Shown here in pieces: positions 17,618-27,157 of a stretch of 51,099 nucleotides of DNA. Under the pieces are notes generated by a model. The model had not been told where the DNA came from. It did not search any database and saw only the letters and a program-made list of their open reading frames with translations. The first letter of the stretch is position 1, and each line of letters begins with the position of its first letter. Made by a program: the position numbers and the translations under genes. The DNA lies in assembly GCA_005793375.1 (NCBI GenBank), contig SXSK01000266.1, forward strand, positions 1 to 51,099, in the 5' to 3' direction. The stretch is from Verrucomicrobiales bacterium (GTDB taxonomy: Bacteria; Verrucomicrobiota; Verrucomicrobiia; Limisphaerales; UBA9464).

Positions 17618-18907
17618 TCAACGGCCGAAGATTCGGTCGAAACCGCGCCAGGTGGCAGGATTCAATTGGCGCACAGCGCGGCGAACTTTTTGCATGCCCG
17701 GCAGCGCGGTCTCTCCGGCACGCTCCAAGTCGTATTGAAAGAGAAAACCGATACTATGCGCCCCTTCAGTCTCTCCCCGAATGGCATCAAACCCATAGCC
17801 GTAGCCGATCAAGAGATGCAATTTGTTGTTGGGAGAAGTCCACCCGAATGCGCCTCCAGCACCAGAAAGATGTCTTACATTAAGTTCCAGCCCAGTCACG
17901 TAATCGACCCATGCGGTGGAACCAACGAACATGAACTCAAAATTCTTGCCCAGCGGAAAACTGTAGTTGCCATTGAGTAGCACAAAACGTTCGCCACTGA
18001 TTTCTTGGAAGTAATAGCCTGGAATCATTAAGGGAAACTCGGAAGCCAGCGGCAGCGCGCCTCCCAGCCGATAAGCACTGAACCGATCGCTCTGAATGGA
18101 AGTCCCACCGGTGATGCTTGCCTCGATGTGCATGCCGTTCTTGAAGCCGTACGCCATTAAGGCGCGACCCCAGAAAAGGTGAGATTGAGATTCGATTTCA
18201 CGATCGCCCTGATAGCCATACGCCGGTGTGTCCGTACGGAATTGCCCCTCATACCAAGCACTCAACTCGAACGCTTGAGCTACTTGCATAAGGGGTTCCC
18301 GTCCACCCCAACGCAATCCAGCCCTCACTTCGCCTTGAAGCTTGTCCTCAGGTACAACAAATCCCGGATTCGTTTCGTCGTCGCGTGAATAAAACGAATA
18401 CCGCATCGACCCACGGAGTATGGCCTGCAGCGGAATTTCCCAGAGACTGGTTGGAATAGATCCGGGGGGCAACGGATTGAACCTATGATAAACTGCCATG
18501 GTTGTTTCGGCCCCATGCCCAGTGAAGGACTCTTCGCGGAATAATTTGCCGCGCCGGATCTCAAAATAGCTGTCAGCAAAGCCACCCCCGGCGATGCCGA
18601 CACCGACATCTGTTGCGGGCCCCAATGCATCGGCGACGCCGAGTTCGGAATCGAGGTACGTGGGGGCCACCACCAGCCGCATCGTCCAGTTCGTACGAAT
18701 AAACCCTGGGTGATTGTGGTAATAGAACGCGTAAGCGCCCAGCGGGCCGCGTCCTTCAATCGGTTGATTGTATCCCAACTGGATGAGCTGACGTGCTACC
18801 GGATCTATCTGCGCCTGGAGCCGCTCCCGCATTAAGAACATCGACCACAAGAAACCGCAGGTCAGCAACAGTTTCTTGAGTAAACCACCTCTTATGGGAT
18901 CAAGCAT
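17618..18907 (-). CDS. Secreted outer-membrane beta-barrel-like protein, unknown function
   Basis: 429 aa from the ATG at 18907, which lies 8 bp after the nif3-like stop. The ORF track's 516-aa version runs through nif3 in another frame and is rejected. The N-terminus MLDPIRGGLLKKLLLTCGFL is a signal peptide cut near LQAQ. The rest is rich in alternating aromatic/hydrophobic strands (YFEIRRGKLF, MRYSFYSRDD, FELSAWYEGQF, LLNGNYSFPLG, HLLIGYGYGF). The block SAYRLGGALPLASEF before a strand recalls the C-terminal barrel of surface-antigen (Omp85-like) proteins, but no POTRA repeats are present. It is probably an outer-membrane channel or a stand-alone barrel. It sits between nif3 and the AAA+ pair in one apparent operon. 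Confidence 0.6.
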   Translation of the reverse strand: MLDPIRGGLLKKLLLTCGFLWSMFLMRERLQAQIDPVARQLIQLGYNQPIEGRGPLGAYAFYYHNHPGFIRTNWTMRLVVAPTYLDSELGVADALGPATDVGVGIAGGGFADSYFEIRRGKLFREESFTGHGAETTMAVYHRFNPLPPGSIPTSLWEIPLQAILRGSMRYSFYSRDDETNPGFVVPEDKLQGEVRAGLRWGGREPLMQVAQAFELSAWYEGQFRTDTPAYGYQGDREIESQSHLFWGRALMAYGFKNGMHIEASITGGTSIQSDRFSAYRLGGALPLASEFPLMIPGYYFQEISGERFVLLNGNYSFPLGKNFEFMFVGSTAWVDYVTGLELNVRHLSGAGGAFGWTSPNNKLHLLIGYGYGFDAIRGETEGAHSIGFLFQYDLERAGETALPGMQKVRRAVRQLNPATWRGFDRIFGR

Positions 18908-18915
18908 TCGAAGCG

Positions 18916-19677
18916 TCACAAGCCTGAAGGGTGATCCACAAAACTCCAGGGCACGCGAAATTTCCTCGATAGGGATGCCGCCAAGGCTTTGACACCGAAC
19001 GTTTCGGTTGCGTAGTGGCCTCCATAAAAAATATTGATCCCCAACTCTTCCGCCAAAGCGTGAGTCCAATGAGGACCTTCCCCCGTGACGAATGTGTCCA
19101 CGCCCTCCGCAGCCGCCAGTTTCAATTGAGACCCCGCGCCCCCGGTGCAGACCCCAATTTTTCGGCACTCAACTCCACCGCCGGCAAGTAGCGTCACTGA
19201 CCCACCCAGTATTGATGCAAGTCTCTGATGCAATAGCTCACGTGGGATTCGGGCGGAAAACTGCCACCCAATCGACTGCCCTTTGTCATGAAAAAAGGGC
19301 CTCAACTTGGTCCCACCTAACGCCCGAGCGAGCACGGCACAATTGCCAAGGCGAGGGTGCGCATCCAAGGGCAGGTGTTGCGAGTAAACAGCCAAATCGT
19401 GGTCCAGCAGACATCGCAAAAGTTCGTATCGCCGACCCGTCCACGGATGGGTGGGCGCCCAGAAAAGGCCATGATGAACGATCAAGAGATCCGCCTTTGC
19501 GTCGATGGCTTTGCGAACTGTGGCCAGCGAAGCATCCACCGTGGCAACCATCCGGGAGACGCCTCGGCGATTCTCGACCTGAAGCCCATTCACGGCCCCG
19601 TCATAATCCTTGAAGTGTTCTGGCGAAAGCTGCTGGTCGCAAAACCGGACGATGGTATCGAGTGGGATGGGTGTCAT
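18916..19677 (-). CDS. Nif3-like dinuclear metal centre protein
   Basis: 253 aa, the length of short Nif3/YbgI proteins. The metal ligands are visible: LIVHHGLFW (two His, about residue 67), the middle D-containing segment LAVYSQHLPLDAHP, and the late HYATETFGV (His and Glu). Nif3-like proteins form toroidal hexamers with two metals per subunit and have been called GTP cyclohydrolase 1 type 2; the true reaction is uncertain. It is cytoplasmic. It follows ggt by 71 bp and precedes the barrel-like gene by 8 bp, which suggests co-transcription but not a shared pathway. Confidence 0.92.
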   Translation of the reverse strand: MTPIPLDTIVRFCDQQLSPEHFKDYDGAVNGLQVENRRGVSRMVATVDASLATVRKAIDAKADLLIVHHGLFWAPTHPWTGRRYELLRCLLDHDLAVYSQHLPLDAHPRLGNCAVLARALGGTKLRPFFHDKGQSIGWQFSARIPRELLHQRLASILGGSVTLLAGGGVECRKIGVCTGGAGSQLKLAAAEGVDTFVTGEGPHWTHALAEELGINIFYGGHYATETFGVKALAASLSRKFRVPWSFVDHPSGL

Positions 19678-19748
19678 GTGGGAGATATGGAGGCTGAATC
19701 AGAGAACAAATCAACCCTGCAACTCGTAGAACTTTGGATTCGGGCGAA

Positions 19749-21605
19749 TCACCACCCGTCGGCAAGGCCTTCGACCCGGGGATCATGAGCTCCGATGAAC
19801 ACTGCGGACGCGCCCAGGCCACGTTGACCCACGGCTTGCGTGGCCCCGAGCGCCTCGACCCGTTTCAAACGATGTCCGCGCCGCGCGAGTTCCTCCCGAA
19901 TGGCTTCCGGGATGCGTCGCTCAAGGATCAACTCATCTGGACGCCATTGCTGGTGAAAACGGGGTTGCGCGAGAGCTGTACTTGGGTCGGCGCCGAAATC
20001 GATGACTTGAATGATGGCGAGCAAGGTTTGTGAAATAATGGTTGGCCCCCCGGCGGCACCAAGACTGAGAATGGGTCGGCCATCTTTCAAAACGATCGTG
20101 GGCGACATGCTGGACAGAGGACGTTTTCCCGGAGCAACCGCATTGGCCTCGGCACCTACCAATCCAAACGCATTGGGAGCGCCGGGTTCCGCAGAGAAAT
20201 CATCCATCTCATTGTTCAGCACCATTCCAGTACCTGGCACGACCACCTTCGACCCAAATGTTGTGTTGATCGTTGACGTGATAGCCACCCAATTCCCCTG
20301 GGCATCGGCTGTCGAGAAGTGGGTTGTATGTTTGGAATCTGGGGCTGTAAACGCGCCCTCCATCACGCGTGGAAACACATCGCGGCTCGATTTAGGGGGC
20401 GTGTGGTAGTTGGTCACCGCGAGAGTGCGATCGAGTCGAATCGAGCGAGCGAGCGCCGCAGCATAATCACGATCTATCAGCCCGCGCGGAACTCGAGTAA
20501 AATCGGGATCGCCCAACCAATGAGCGCGATCTGCGAACGCCAGTTTCATGGCCTCGGCCACGACGTGAATAGTGTCGGCCGAACTATCCCCAAGGGCGCG
20601 CAGGTCGAAATGTTCCAGGATATTTAGGATCTGGCCAACATGAATGCCGCCCGAGCTGGGAGGTGGAAACCCGATGATCTCATGTCCGCGATAGGTCGTC
20701 CGGATGGGCTCTCGCACTTTGACATGATAAGCAGCCAAGTCCGCGGCATTCACCAGTCCGCCATTGTTTTGCATCCATTCTGAGATTCGGTGCGCGAAGT
20801 CACCCCGATAAAAGTAGCTTGATCCCTCTCGGGCCAGGTTGCGATGGGTCTGCGCCAAATCGGGTTGCCGCAGGATTTCGCCCCGGATCCATCGCGAACC
20901 ATCCGGCTTCAGAAAGAGACGGCGGAATTCAAGGAACGGCTCCGGAGCCAACTTTTCAATTTCTTGAAGCGCGCCTTGGAGTCGTCCTTCGTAGCTGCGG
21001 GTGATGACGAATCCGTCGGCGGCGACACGTGCGGCTTGTTCCAACGCCCGAGACAGGGGTAGCCGCCCGAATTTCGAGCTGACAAACGCGAGCGCGGCGA
21101 GCTGCCCAGGAACTCCCACTGCCAACGCACCGTGCTGGCTCAACGCGGGGACGGCACGCCCGTTTCGTCGGTACATATCTCGGGCCGCCGCCGCCGGAGC
21201 AGTTTCGCGGCCGTCGACGGCGATTACCCCCCCATTCGCAAGACGTACCACCAGGAAACATCCGCCACCGAGGCCGGAGTTTTGTCCATCGACCACTCCC
21301 AGCATTAGTGCGGCAGCAACCGCAGCGTCTATGGCATTGCCGCCTTGCTTGAGTGCGTCGACACCCGCCTGAGTAGCGATGGGATGAACCGTGGCCACAA
21401 TGCCATTGTGGAATTCGGAAGCTCTTGGGATGGTTGTACCACAAAGGATCAAAACCCAATACCAGGCGAATACCGCCAACCGTACTGGAGCGTTCAACCG
21501 CGCTCCAAGGTGGTAAAGACCGCACGGGTGCGGTCGGGTACTCTGTAAAGAGCTTCGCGCCTGGCCGCTTGGAGACAAGGCGTGAGATTCGGCGCGGCAG
21601 TTCAT
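19749..21605 (-). CDS. ggt: Gamma-glutamyltransferase (glutathione hydrolase) proenzyme
   Basis: 618 aa from the ATG at 21605, whose ATGA overlaps the stop of the upstream CotH gene. A hydrophobic export segment lies near residues 49-65 (RLAVFAWYWVLILCG), so a later TTG start is also possible. Family hallmarks: the glycine-rich GLGGGCFLVVR, a conserved FPPPSSGGIH, and the autoprocessing site HTTHFS, whose second Thr (about residue 428) is the expected nucleophile of the small subunit. LGAAGGPTI is near the C-terminus. The enzyme removes or transfers the gamma-glutamyl group of glutathione and related peptides in the periplasm. No glutathione synthesis gene is near. Confidence 0.94.
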   Translation of the reverse strand: MNCRAESHALSPSGQARSSLQSTRPHPCGLYHLGARLNAPVRLAVFAWYWVLILCGTTIPRASEFHNGIVATVHPIATQAGVDALKQGGNAIDAAVAAALMLGVVDGQNSGLGGGCFLVVRLANGGVIAVDGRETAPAAAARDMYRRNGRAVPALSQHGALAVGVPGQLAALAFVSSKFGRLPLSRALEQAARVAADGFVITRSYEGRLQGALQEIEKLAPEPFLEFRRLFLKPDGSRWIRGEILRQPDLAQTHRNLAREGSSYFYRGDFAHRISEWMQNNGGLVNAADLAAYHVKVREPIRTTYRGHEIIGFPPPSSGGIHVGQILNILEHFDLRALGDSSADTIHVVAEAMKLAFADRAHWLGDPDFTRVPRGLIDRDYAAALARSIRLDRTLAVTNYHTPPKSSRDVFPRVMEGAFTAPDSKHTTHFSTADAQGNWVAITSTINTTFGSKVVVPGTGMVLNNEMDDFSAEPGAPNAFGLVGAEANAVAPGKRPLSSMSPTIVLKDGRPILSLGAAGGPTIISQTLLAIIQVIDFGADPSTALAQPRFHQQWRPDELILERRIPEAIREELARRGHRLKRVEALGATQAVGQRGLGASAVFIGAHDPRVEGLADGW

Positions 21606-24600
21606 TGGTGCGAGACATTGACGGAGAGTCGATACCACGTCGAATCAAGATCTCGAGGTGTATCGAGGACGCGGTGTTCGCGGGTTTTGGATTCGGGTTC
21701 GAACTGTCTCCACGTCTCCCAAGCATCGTCGTGAACCCTACGGCGCTGGATGGTGTGTCTGCGATTCGACACTCCGATAAAACTAAATTCGAGGGACCCA
21801 TCAGCAGTCAACCCCGCCCGGAGGATCGGCAGGCTAGACGCATCCCTCGGATCGGTACCTGCGATGTACTCGGAGAAGTTTGTCGACCCATCGCCGTCCA
21901 AATCGGCATCGGCATCGGCCGCGTTCGGATTTGTTCCAACGACCAGTTCCCAATCGTTTGGCATTCCGTCGCCGTCGTCATCCAGCGCGGCGATGTTCCA
22001 ACTCACACCCGGCGTCGGAGGACCGACTGTCCATGCACGTGGCTCCGACACTGGAATTGACAATGAAACGCGTTGCAACGAAGACCCCGCGCCGTCCGCT
22101 GTCGAGGGCCATGGCGATGAGTCCTTGTATACCATCGAAAACACGTGGAACCCGGCCGGATGTTTGAACGTGAGCGCTTCCCCCGAGTTGGAGAGTCGTC
22201 CTCGGTAACTTCCACTGACCCGGACGCCGGGATACGTCGCAGTGAACTGTTCCGGGTTGGCCACAATCAGGAAGACGCCCCCAGGAAGCAGCGTGGTATT
22301 GTCTCGAAAAGTGAACTCAACACCCTCGGTGATGCGAACTCCGTCAAGTTGGAGGGGAATTGTCCCGGTGTTAGTGCACTCTATAAACTCAAATTCATCA
22401 CCGTCGATACCATCGATATCGGCGGGGTGATAATGCACTTCGGTCAATTGCAAGGCGGCGTAATCCTGGGGGACAAAATAGTCGACTTCGAGTAACGGAC
22501 TCCATGTGGTCCCGGAGCGAATTCGCGTCTTGATCCGGGTGTGGCTCGATACGGGTATCGGTGTTTCGTAGGTTTTGGCCGTCTGGGCGATAGCCCCGCC
22601 ACTCTGGCGCGGGTCCGATCCGTCCGTCGTGTACAGAATCGAACCGCTATTGTTTCCATTCCGAAGTGACGCGGCAAAGCCCGCGCTGACCAATCCTGGC
22701 GGTTGGTCTACAAGCGGAGCACCGAGGGATGGGAACAAATTCGCGTTGCGAAGTTTGCGCAACGCAATGGCAGTATTAGTCGGGAAATAGACGGTGCGCA
22801 TCCAGTTGAGATGGGTCATCCATTCCACGTGGCGCAGATAGGGTTTGGAAGCGCGTTGATAGTCCCCCCAGCGGGCGCTTTCCGCGACGACGGCTCGATC
22901 CACTTCGGCAATTCGCCGGTTCCAAAGGGCTAGCGTGTTGCTCGGCGTGAGAACGCCATTGTTGAAAAGGTGTTTCTGGACATGATCCGCAAAGCGGAGC
23001 CGAAACTCCGGGTTGGCCCGACATCGCGCGTAAACATAAGCCGGCGTGTTGGGTGCACCCACGTCCACAACCCGAGCCCCCCAGGACGTGTGGCTTTTAA
23101 TGATCGAATTATTGGAGATTTCCTGATCCCACGCGAAGAAGCGGAAGCCAGTGCTCTCCGATCCTCGACGTCGAGCCGCCCACCAATTGTGATTGGGCCA
23201 ATCATCTGCCGTGATGAAAATGTGGAGCAGCATGTAGTCGATCAAGTTGTCGATATCCACCATTACCTCGAGTGCTGGATTTCGAGTCCCGTCGGCGTTG
23301 CGTCCGAGTAGACGTTGGTAATTGACTGGCACGGACAGATCCGCAGAGGCGAGGGTCATCAGTCGATTCCAGGATGCGGCATCGCCCTGTTTAAGTTCTG
23401 CAAAATCTGCCATGACGTCATACTCTTCTTCGCGTCCACCAAAATGCAGTGCGTTGAACTGGCTATCGTTTCGTTCGCAAAGATTGTAGAGACCCCAATA
23501 GATTCCATTTAAATAGAGATGCGCAAAGGTACCGTGGCTTGATCCTTGCCCCATCGCTAATTGCAGGTCTTTGACGTATTGCTCACGGATATAGCTGGCA
23601 TCCTTCCGGTACCATCGCTTCTGCCCGTCGACCAATTGATCCCACTCGACGCTTGGCCAAGTATCCGTGGATCCTGCCCTCACGATCAACCAATCGAAGC
23701 CGGTCGCGGTGGTGTCTGGAAAGATCGGATAGTCGAGTTTGGGTGGGCCGTATCGGCTGCGAAAAATGACGCTAAATCCGTGCTTCGGAGTAAAACTTTT
23801 GTTTCTGGAAATGCCACCGTGAATACGCAATCCAACATTGTGTTGGAAACCCTGCCGCCCATCGGAATAGATCCATTCCATGCTCGCCGCACGCTCCCAG
23901 GCATCCCCTTGATTGCCCGAATTCACATAGATGCCTTGAGAATTGCCAAACAGCCCCGATTGTGGCAGGACCACGCTTAAGGTCGGAATGGAAGTCAGCG
24001 CATTGGTGAATTCGTAGCCTGGCTCGGCGCCATTCACGACACGCGAGTCCACCAGAAAATCAGCCGGGTGTCCACCCGGCCAAGTGGAACCAACGCCAAC
24101 CGGACGTTTTTGCGATGCCACGGCTCCTGGAAAAAGGTAGGTCCGGGTCCGAAGTGTGCTGGGAGCGTGGTCCGTCCGAAAGCCGGCCGCGCGAACAATG
24201 GTGGTGGTGGCTATCGGGATTGCGTTGTTTCCTTTCTCCAGCCGCGCGCCGTTTGTCAGCGAGGGTTCGCTGCCGTCGAGCGTGTAAACAATGGTCGCTT
24301 CCGGCGTGGGGCAGGTCATCCGCAATTCGAATGGTTGCGTAAACAGGCCGTGATCGACGCTGAATTGAATGTCCTCGACGAGACCAACAACCCCGGGTCC
24401 GTTGGGGGCTCCGGGAGACGCTGAGCTAAAAAACCGGGCACCCAGATGACGCCCGAGAGACAGTTGAGGTTGGATGAGAAAGCTGGGGTCCGTAGCAGTG
24501 CGGTTGAGACCATGGATTGCCAAGATATTGTCACCCGGCTTGAGTAGACCCTGGGCAACGATTTCAAATTCCTCAGGAACCGTTGACTCACCCGGAGCTC

Positions 24601-26137
24601 TCGAAACAGTCGCCGCCGAATTGTGGGTGAGAGTTTCCGGGGCATTGCGTCGAGTGATCTCCACGCCGTTGATTGAGGCAACCAATCCATCGTTGTACCG
24701 CAGCCTCAATCGCATGAAATCGAAGGCCTCCGGGTCTTTCACTTGAAAGGGAATTCGCAGCCATACCGAACTGTTGACTCCAAGGGCAGCGCTCGCAATG
24801 TCGGTCGATATCATTCCCTTCAGTTCCCGCAGGTCCATGGGAGAGGCCCCTGCCGCAAGTGCGACAATCTGGCTTGGGGCCAAAGCAACACTCCAGATCG
24901 AGAGGTCATCGATCAGTCCCTGGTACCCGCCGCTCCCGGTGGGGTTATTAGCTCCAAGGAAGAAACTGCGGATGGGTTTCAGCGGATCCGTGTTCGTACC
25001 TTCCAGCAGGAGTCGACCATTCTGCCAAATCTGTTTGGTGATGCCTTTCTTGACGAACACGTAGTGATTCCAGGCACCTTTCCATTGGGTCGAGTCGGGT
25101 TCGGCGATCGAGACCCGTTGACGCGAGGTGTCGCAACAACCGGTGTCCCAGTAAATGACCGAATCGCCCCAGGGTAAGTGCACATTCAAAGAGCGTTCAC
25201 CACCGCCGTCGGTCTGGCTGCCAGCCCAGAAGAGGAACTGATTGGCAGGCTGTGTCGATGCACCCCGGATCCACAAACTGACCGTTATAGCGTTGCTCGC
25301 AACGGCCCCGTTGAACGCTCCCGTTGTGGCGTGTGGAACCGTCATGACCCCAGTGCCGCCAAAGTTGAGCGCCCGGTCCCCGACCTGCCCGGAAAACCCG
25401 CTCCCGACGGACGTGTAGGGCGCTCGTGTCAGGGATCCATGATACGCGCCACCACTGAGTTCCCAGGCGCGTGTGGCGCTACTGGCATCGTTGAAGTCCC
25501 AGTAGGCCAACAGGCCTGCGACATCGTTGGTGGATTGATCCCACCCAATGCTCGCTGTGCCCGGTGTCCAATCCGTGTCCTCAAATTCAGGCTGACCGCC
25601 CGTCCAGACTAAACCAGCGTGTTTCTTACTGGGGACCAAAAATATTGCAGGTCCATTGGTGGTGACCAGTAAGGCCTCAAGTTGCGCTTGGCCAAGTCCT
25701 TGGGACCAATCCCGTCGCTGTGGTCCAAACGAAATATCCGACACCCGCGTGGCACCGTCCGGCTTCCAAAGGACCAACCGGTCGCCCTCGGCTTGGAGTG
25801 TGAAGTCGGTGTGAAACGGAAGTCCAGGGGTGGATCGATTTTTACCGGAGGCGAACAGCACCCATCGGGCGCCTGGAAGTAAGTTAGTGGATCCCAGAAT
25901 CCAAGGCTCTCTACCTGGGGCTCCGTTTCCCAACCGCCAATCCGTGAGGTTCACTGTCTGCGTGCCGAAATTGTGAAGTTCGATCCAGTCGGGACTATCC
26001 CCGTCTTCATCCCGAAGGGTTTGGGTATTGCTGGCCATCCATTCGGTGATCCGAATTTGTGCACAACTCCAAAGTGGAGCCCACAAGAGACCCAAGAGAC
26101 AAAACCAAAGGAACCATCGGGATGTCACAGCAGGCAT
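21602..26137 (-). CDS. Giant secreted LTD / LamG / CotH-kinase protein 1
   Basis: 1511 aa from the ATG at 26137; the ORF track start at 26152 is GTG. The signal peptide is SRWFLWFCLLGLLWAPLWSCA. Order: lamin-tail domain (about residues 30-145, ITEWMASN and DWIELHNFG), a LamG-like jelly roll (about 205-375, LLAYWDFND), a chitobiase-type segment (IVYTLDGSEPS), then the CotH kinase (about 700-1080: NVGLRIHGG, KHGFSVIF, LYLNGIYWGLYNLCE, FFAWDQE). A second TTDGSDP unit, a second lamin-tail domain (LTEVHYHPADIDG) and a C-terminal calcium-type repeat (DDDGDGMPNDWE) follow. CotH proteins are secreted or spore-coat protein kinases. This one is probably surface-exposed. It is the fourth gene of the minus-strand run. 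Confidence 0.9.
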   Translation of the reverse strand: MPAVTSRWFLWFCLLGLLWAPLWSCAQIRITEWMASNTQTLRDEDGDSPDWIELHNFGTQTVNLTDWRLGNGAPGREPWILGSTNLLPGARWVLFASGKNRSTPGLPFHTDFTLQAEGDRLVLWKPDGATRVSDISFGPQRRDWSQGLGQAQLEALLVTTNGPAIFLVPSKKHAGLVWTGGQPEFEDTDWTPGTASIGWDQSTNDVAGLLAYWDFNDASSATRAWELSGGAYHGSLTRAPYTSVGSGFSGQVGDRALNFGGTGVMTVPHATTGAFNGAVASNAITVSLWIRGASTQPANQFLFWAGSQTDGGGERSLNVHLPWGDSVIYWDTGCCDTSRQRVSIAEPDSTQWKGAWNHYVFVKKGITKQIWQNGRLLLEGTNTDPLKPIRSFFLGANNPTGSGGYQGLIDDLSIWSVALAPSQIVALAAGASPMDLRELKGMISTDIASAALGVNSSVWLRIPFQVKDPEAFDFMRLRLRYNDGLVASINGVEITRRNAPETLTHNSAATVSRAPGESTVPEEFEIVAQGLLKPGDNILAIHGLNRTATDPSFLIQPQLSLGRHLGARFFSSASPGAPNGPGVVGLVEDIQFSVDHGLFTQPFELRMTCPTPEATIVYTLDGSEPSLTNGARLEKGNNAIPIATTTIVRAAGFRTDHAPSTLRTRTYLFPGAVASQKRPVGVGSTWPGGHPADFLVDSRVVNGAEPGYEFTNALTSIPTLSVVLPQSGLFGNSQGIYVNSGNQGDAWERAASMEWIYSDGRQGFQHNVGLRIHGGISRNKSFTPKHGFSVIFRSRYGPPKLDYPIFPDTTATGFDWLIVRAGSTDTWPSVEWDQLVDGQKRWYRKDASYIREQYVKDLQLAMGQGSSHGTFAHLYLNGIYWGLYNLCERNDSQFNALHFGGREEEYDVMADFAELKQGDAASWNRLMTLASADLSVPVNYQRLLGRNADGTRNPALEVMVDIDNLIDYMLLHIFITADDWPNHNWWAARRRGSESTGFRFFAWDQEISNNSIIKSHTSWGARVVDVGAPNTPAYVYARCRANPEFRLRFADHVQKHLFNNGVLTPSNTLALWNRRIAEVDRAVVAESARWGDYQRASKPYLRHVEWMTHLNWMRTVYFPTNTAIALRKLRNANLFPSLGAPLVDQPPGLVSAGFAASLRNGNNSGSILYTTDGSDPRQSGGAIAQTAKTYETPIPVSSHTRIKTRIRSGTTWSPLLEVDYFVPQDYAALQLTEVHYHPADIDGIDGDEFEFIECTNTGTIPLQLDGVRITEGVEFTFRDNTTLLPGGVFLIVANPEQFTATYPGVRVSGSYRGRLSNSGEALTFKHPAGFHVFSMVYKDSSPWPSTADGAGSSLQRVSLSIPVSEPRAWTVGPPTPGVSWNIAALDDDGDGMPNDWELVVGTNPNAADADADLDGDGSTNFSEYIAGTDPRDASSLPILRAGLTADGSLEFSFIGVSNRRHTIQRRRVHDDAWETWRQFEPESKTREHRVLDTPRDLDSTWYRLSVNVSHQ

Positions 26138-26180
26138 GATATCACCGAACACGCGAAATGTCGCGACGTAACCTTCTTGA

Positions 26181-27116
26181 TTACTCGATGGTCATAAGCC
26201 GGTAGTACCGTTGTGGTGTTTCAGCTACCAGTTCCACTTCCTGGTCGCGCGGCTGAGGCGAGGCGGGGATATCCCTCACCATGAACCACTGCAGCGGGAG
26301 GAGTGTGGGACTGCCTTCAAGGCGATAGGCGCGGCTAGGTTCGGCCAGAAACAGAATAAGCAGCGCTCCGTTGGCCGCGCGTCGAATTGTCAACCCGAGC
26401 GCTGTGGTTGGCGGAACATACTCTACTTCCAATAACGGCGTCAGGGTGCTCTCTCGCGATCCGAATCGTCGGGCGGTAAAATTGGGACCCTCATCCACCG
26501 ACCGCAGCATCCATCCAAAGTTGGCCTCAGGATGATCCACCCAGAATTGCAGGTCTGCGACCAAATCGGCTGTGGATTCGAAGAGGTAGGGGGAGTCGTC
26601 CACAGAATAGATTAGTGCCAGACTGCTGGGCGTGGCCGCAAAATCAATCTCTTCGGCTCCACCCGGTTGGGTCCAGGTGTTGGTGCTTCCATAAAATCGA
26701 TGCGTCCAGGTGGCATCGCCAGGAACCGCAAAACCACCCAGTCCTGGAGACGTATCCGGCAACCGCGGCACGGTGGATCCTTCACCCCACGAGACGCGCA
26801 TGCGATACAAGCCCATTTGGGTCGCGGCGAATCCGTCGCGCGGCCGCCGTTCGACTTCTATTTGGAGCGTCACACGCGTGACTCGTGCCCCTACCGGAAC
26901 TTTTGCCAAGGGATCGAATCGAAAGAGTCCGCGGTTGCGCGTGTAATTTTGAGTGGTGCCCGCGTTGACGAATTGCGCTCCCCCAAGACTGTTCGTAGGC
27001 GAGACCTCAAACAACGTCGTGTCCGCGACGGGCTCGAACACGGCAACTTCTGCCACCGCCTGCATCAGTCCGGCGAGCCACCACGCAACGAACCCAGAGC
27101 TCCGCCACGAAAGCAT
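26181..27116 (-). CDS. Secreted DNRLRE-domain protein
   Basis: 311 aa from the ATG at 27116; the track's 27161 is a TTG that would overlap the DUF1501 stop. Signal peptide: FVAWWLAGLMQAVA. The mature part matches the DNRLRE/disaggregatase-related jelly roll: VFEPVADTTLFE with a RGLFRFDPLAKVPVGARVT strand block, W-E-G and W-x-H motifs (WGEGST, ATWTHRFYG) and the terminal FTARRFGSRES then LLEVEYVPP. The last 70 residues are a short beta-sandwich tail of the type that anchors or sorts exported proteins in this phylum. It lies between DUF1501 and CotH-1 in the same run and is probably part of the same surface module. Confidence 0.75.
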   Translation of the reverse strand: MLSWRSSGFVAWWLAGLMQAVAEVAVFEPVADTTLFEVSPTNSLGGAQFVNAGTTQNYTRNRGLFRFDPLAKVPVGARVTRVTLQIEVERRPRDGFAATQMGLYRMRVSWGEGSTVPRLPDTSPGLGGFAVPGDATWTHRFYGSTNTWTQPGGAEEIDFAATPSSLALIYSVDDSPYLFESTADLVADLQFWVDHPEANFGWMLRSVDEGPNFTARRFGSRESTLTPLLEVEYVPPTTALGLTIRRAANGALLILFLAEPSRAYRLEGSPTLLPLQWFMVRDIPASPQPRDQEVELVAETPQRYYRLMTIE

Positions 27117-27157
27117 TAATCCAGACTGTCCGCCGTGATCGAAGCCGAAGGAATTCT

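Noticed and set aside
17618-19168. 516-aa version of the barrel-like protein
   Set aside because: The first 87 residues run through the nif3-like gene in another frame; the ATG at 18907 follows nif3 by 8 bp and begins a signal peptide.
26667-27119. 150-aa plus-strand ORF
   Set aside because: Antisense shadow of the DNRLRE gene.
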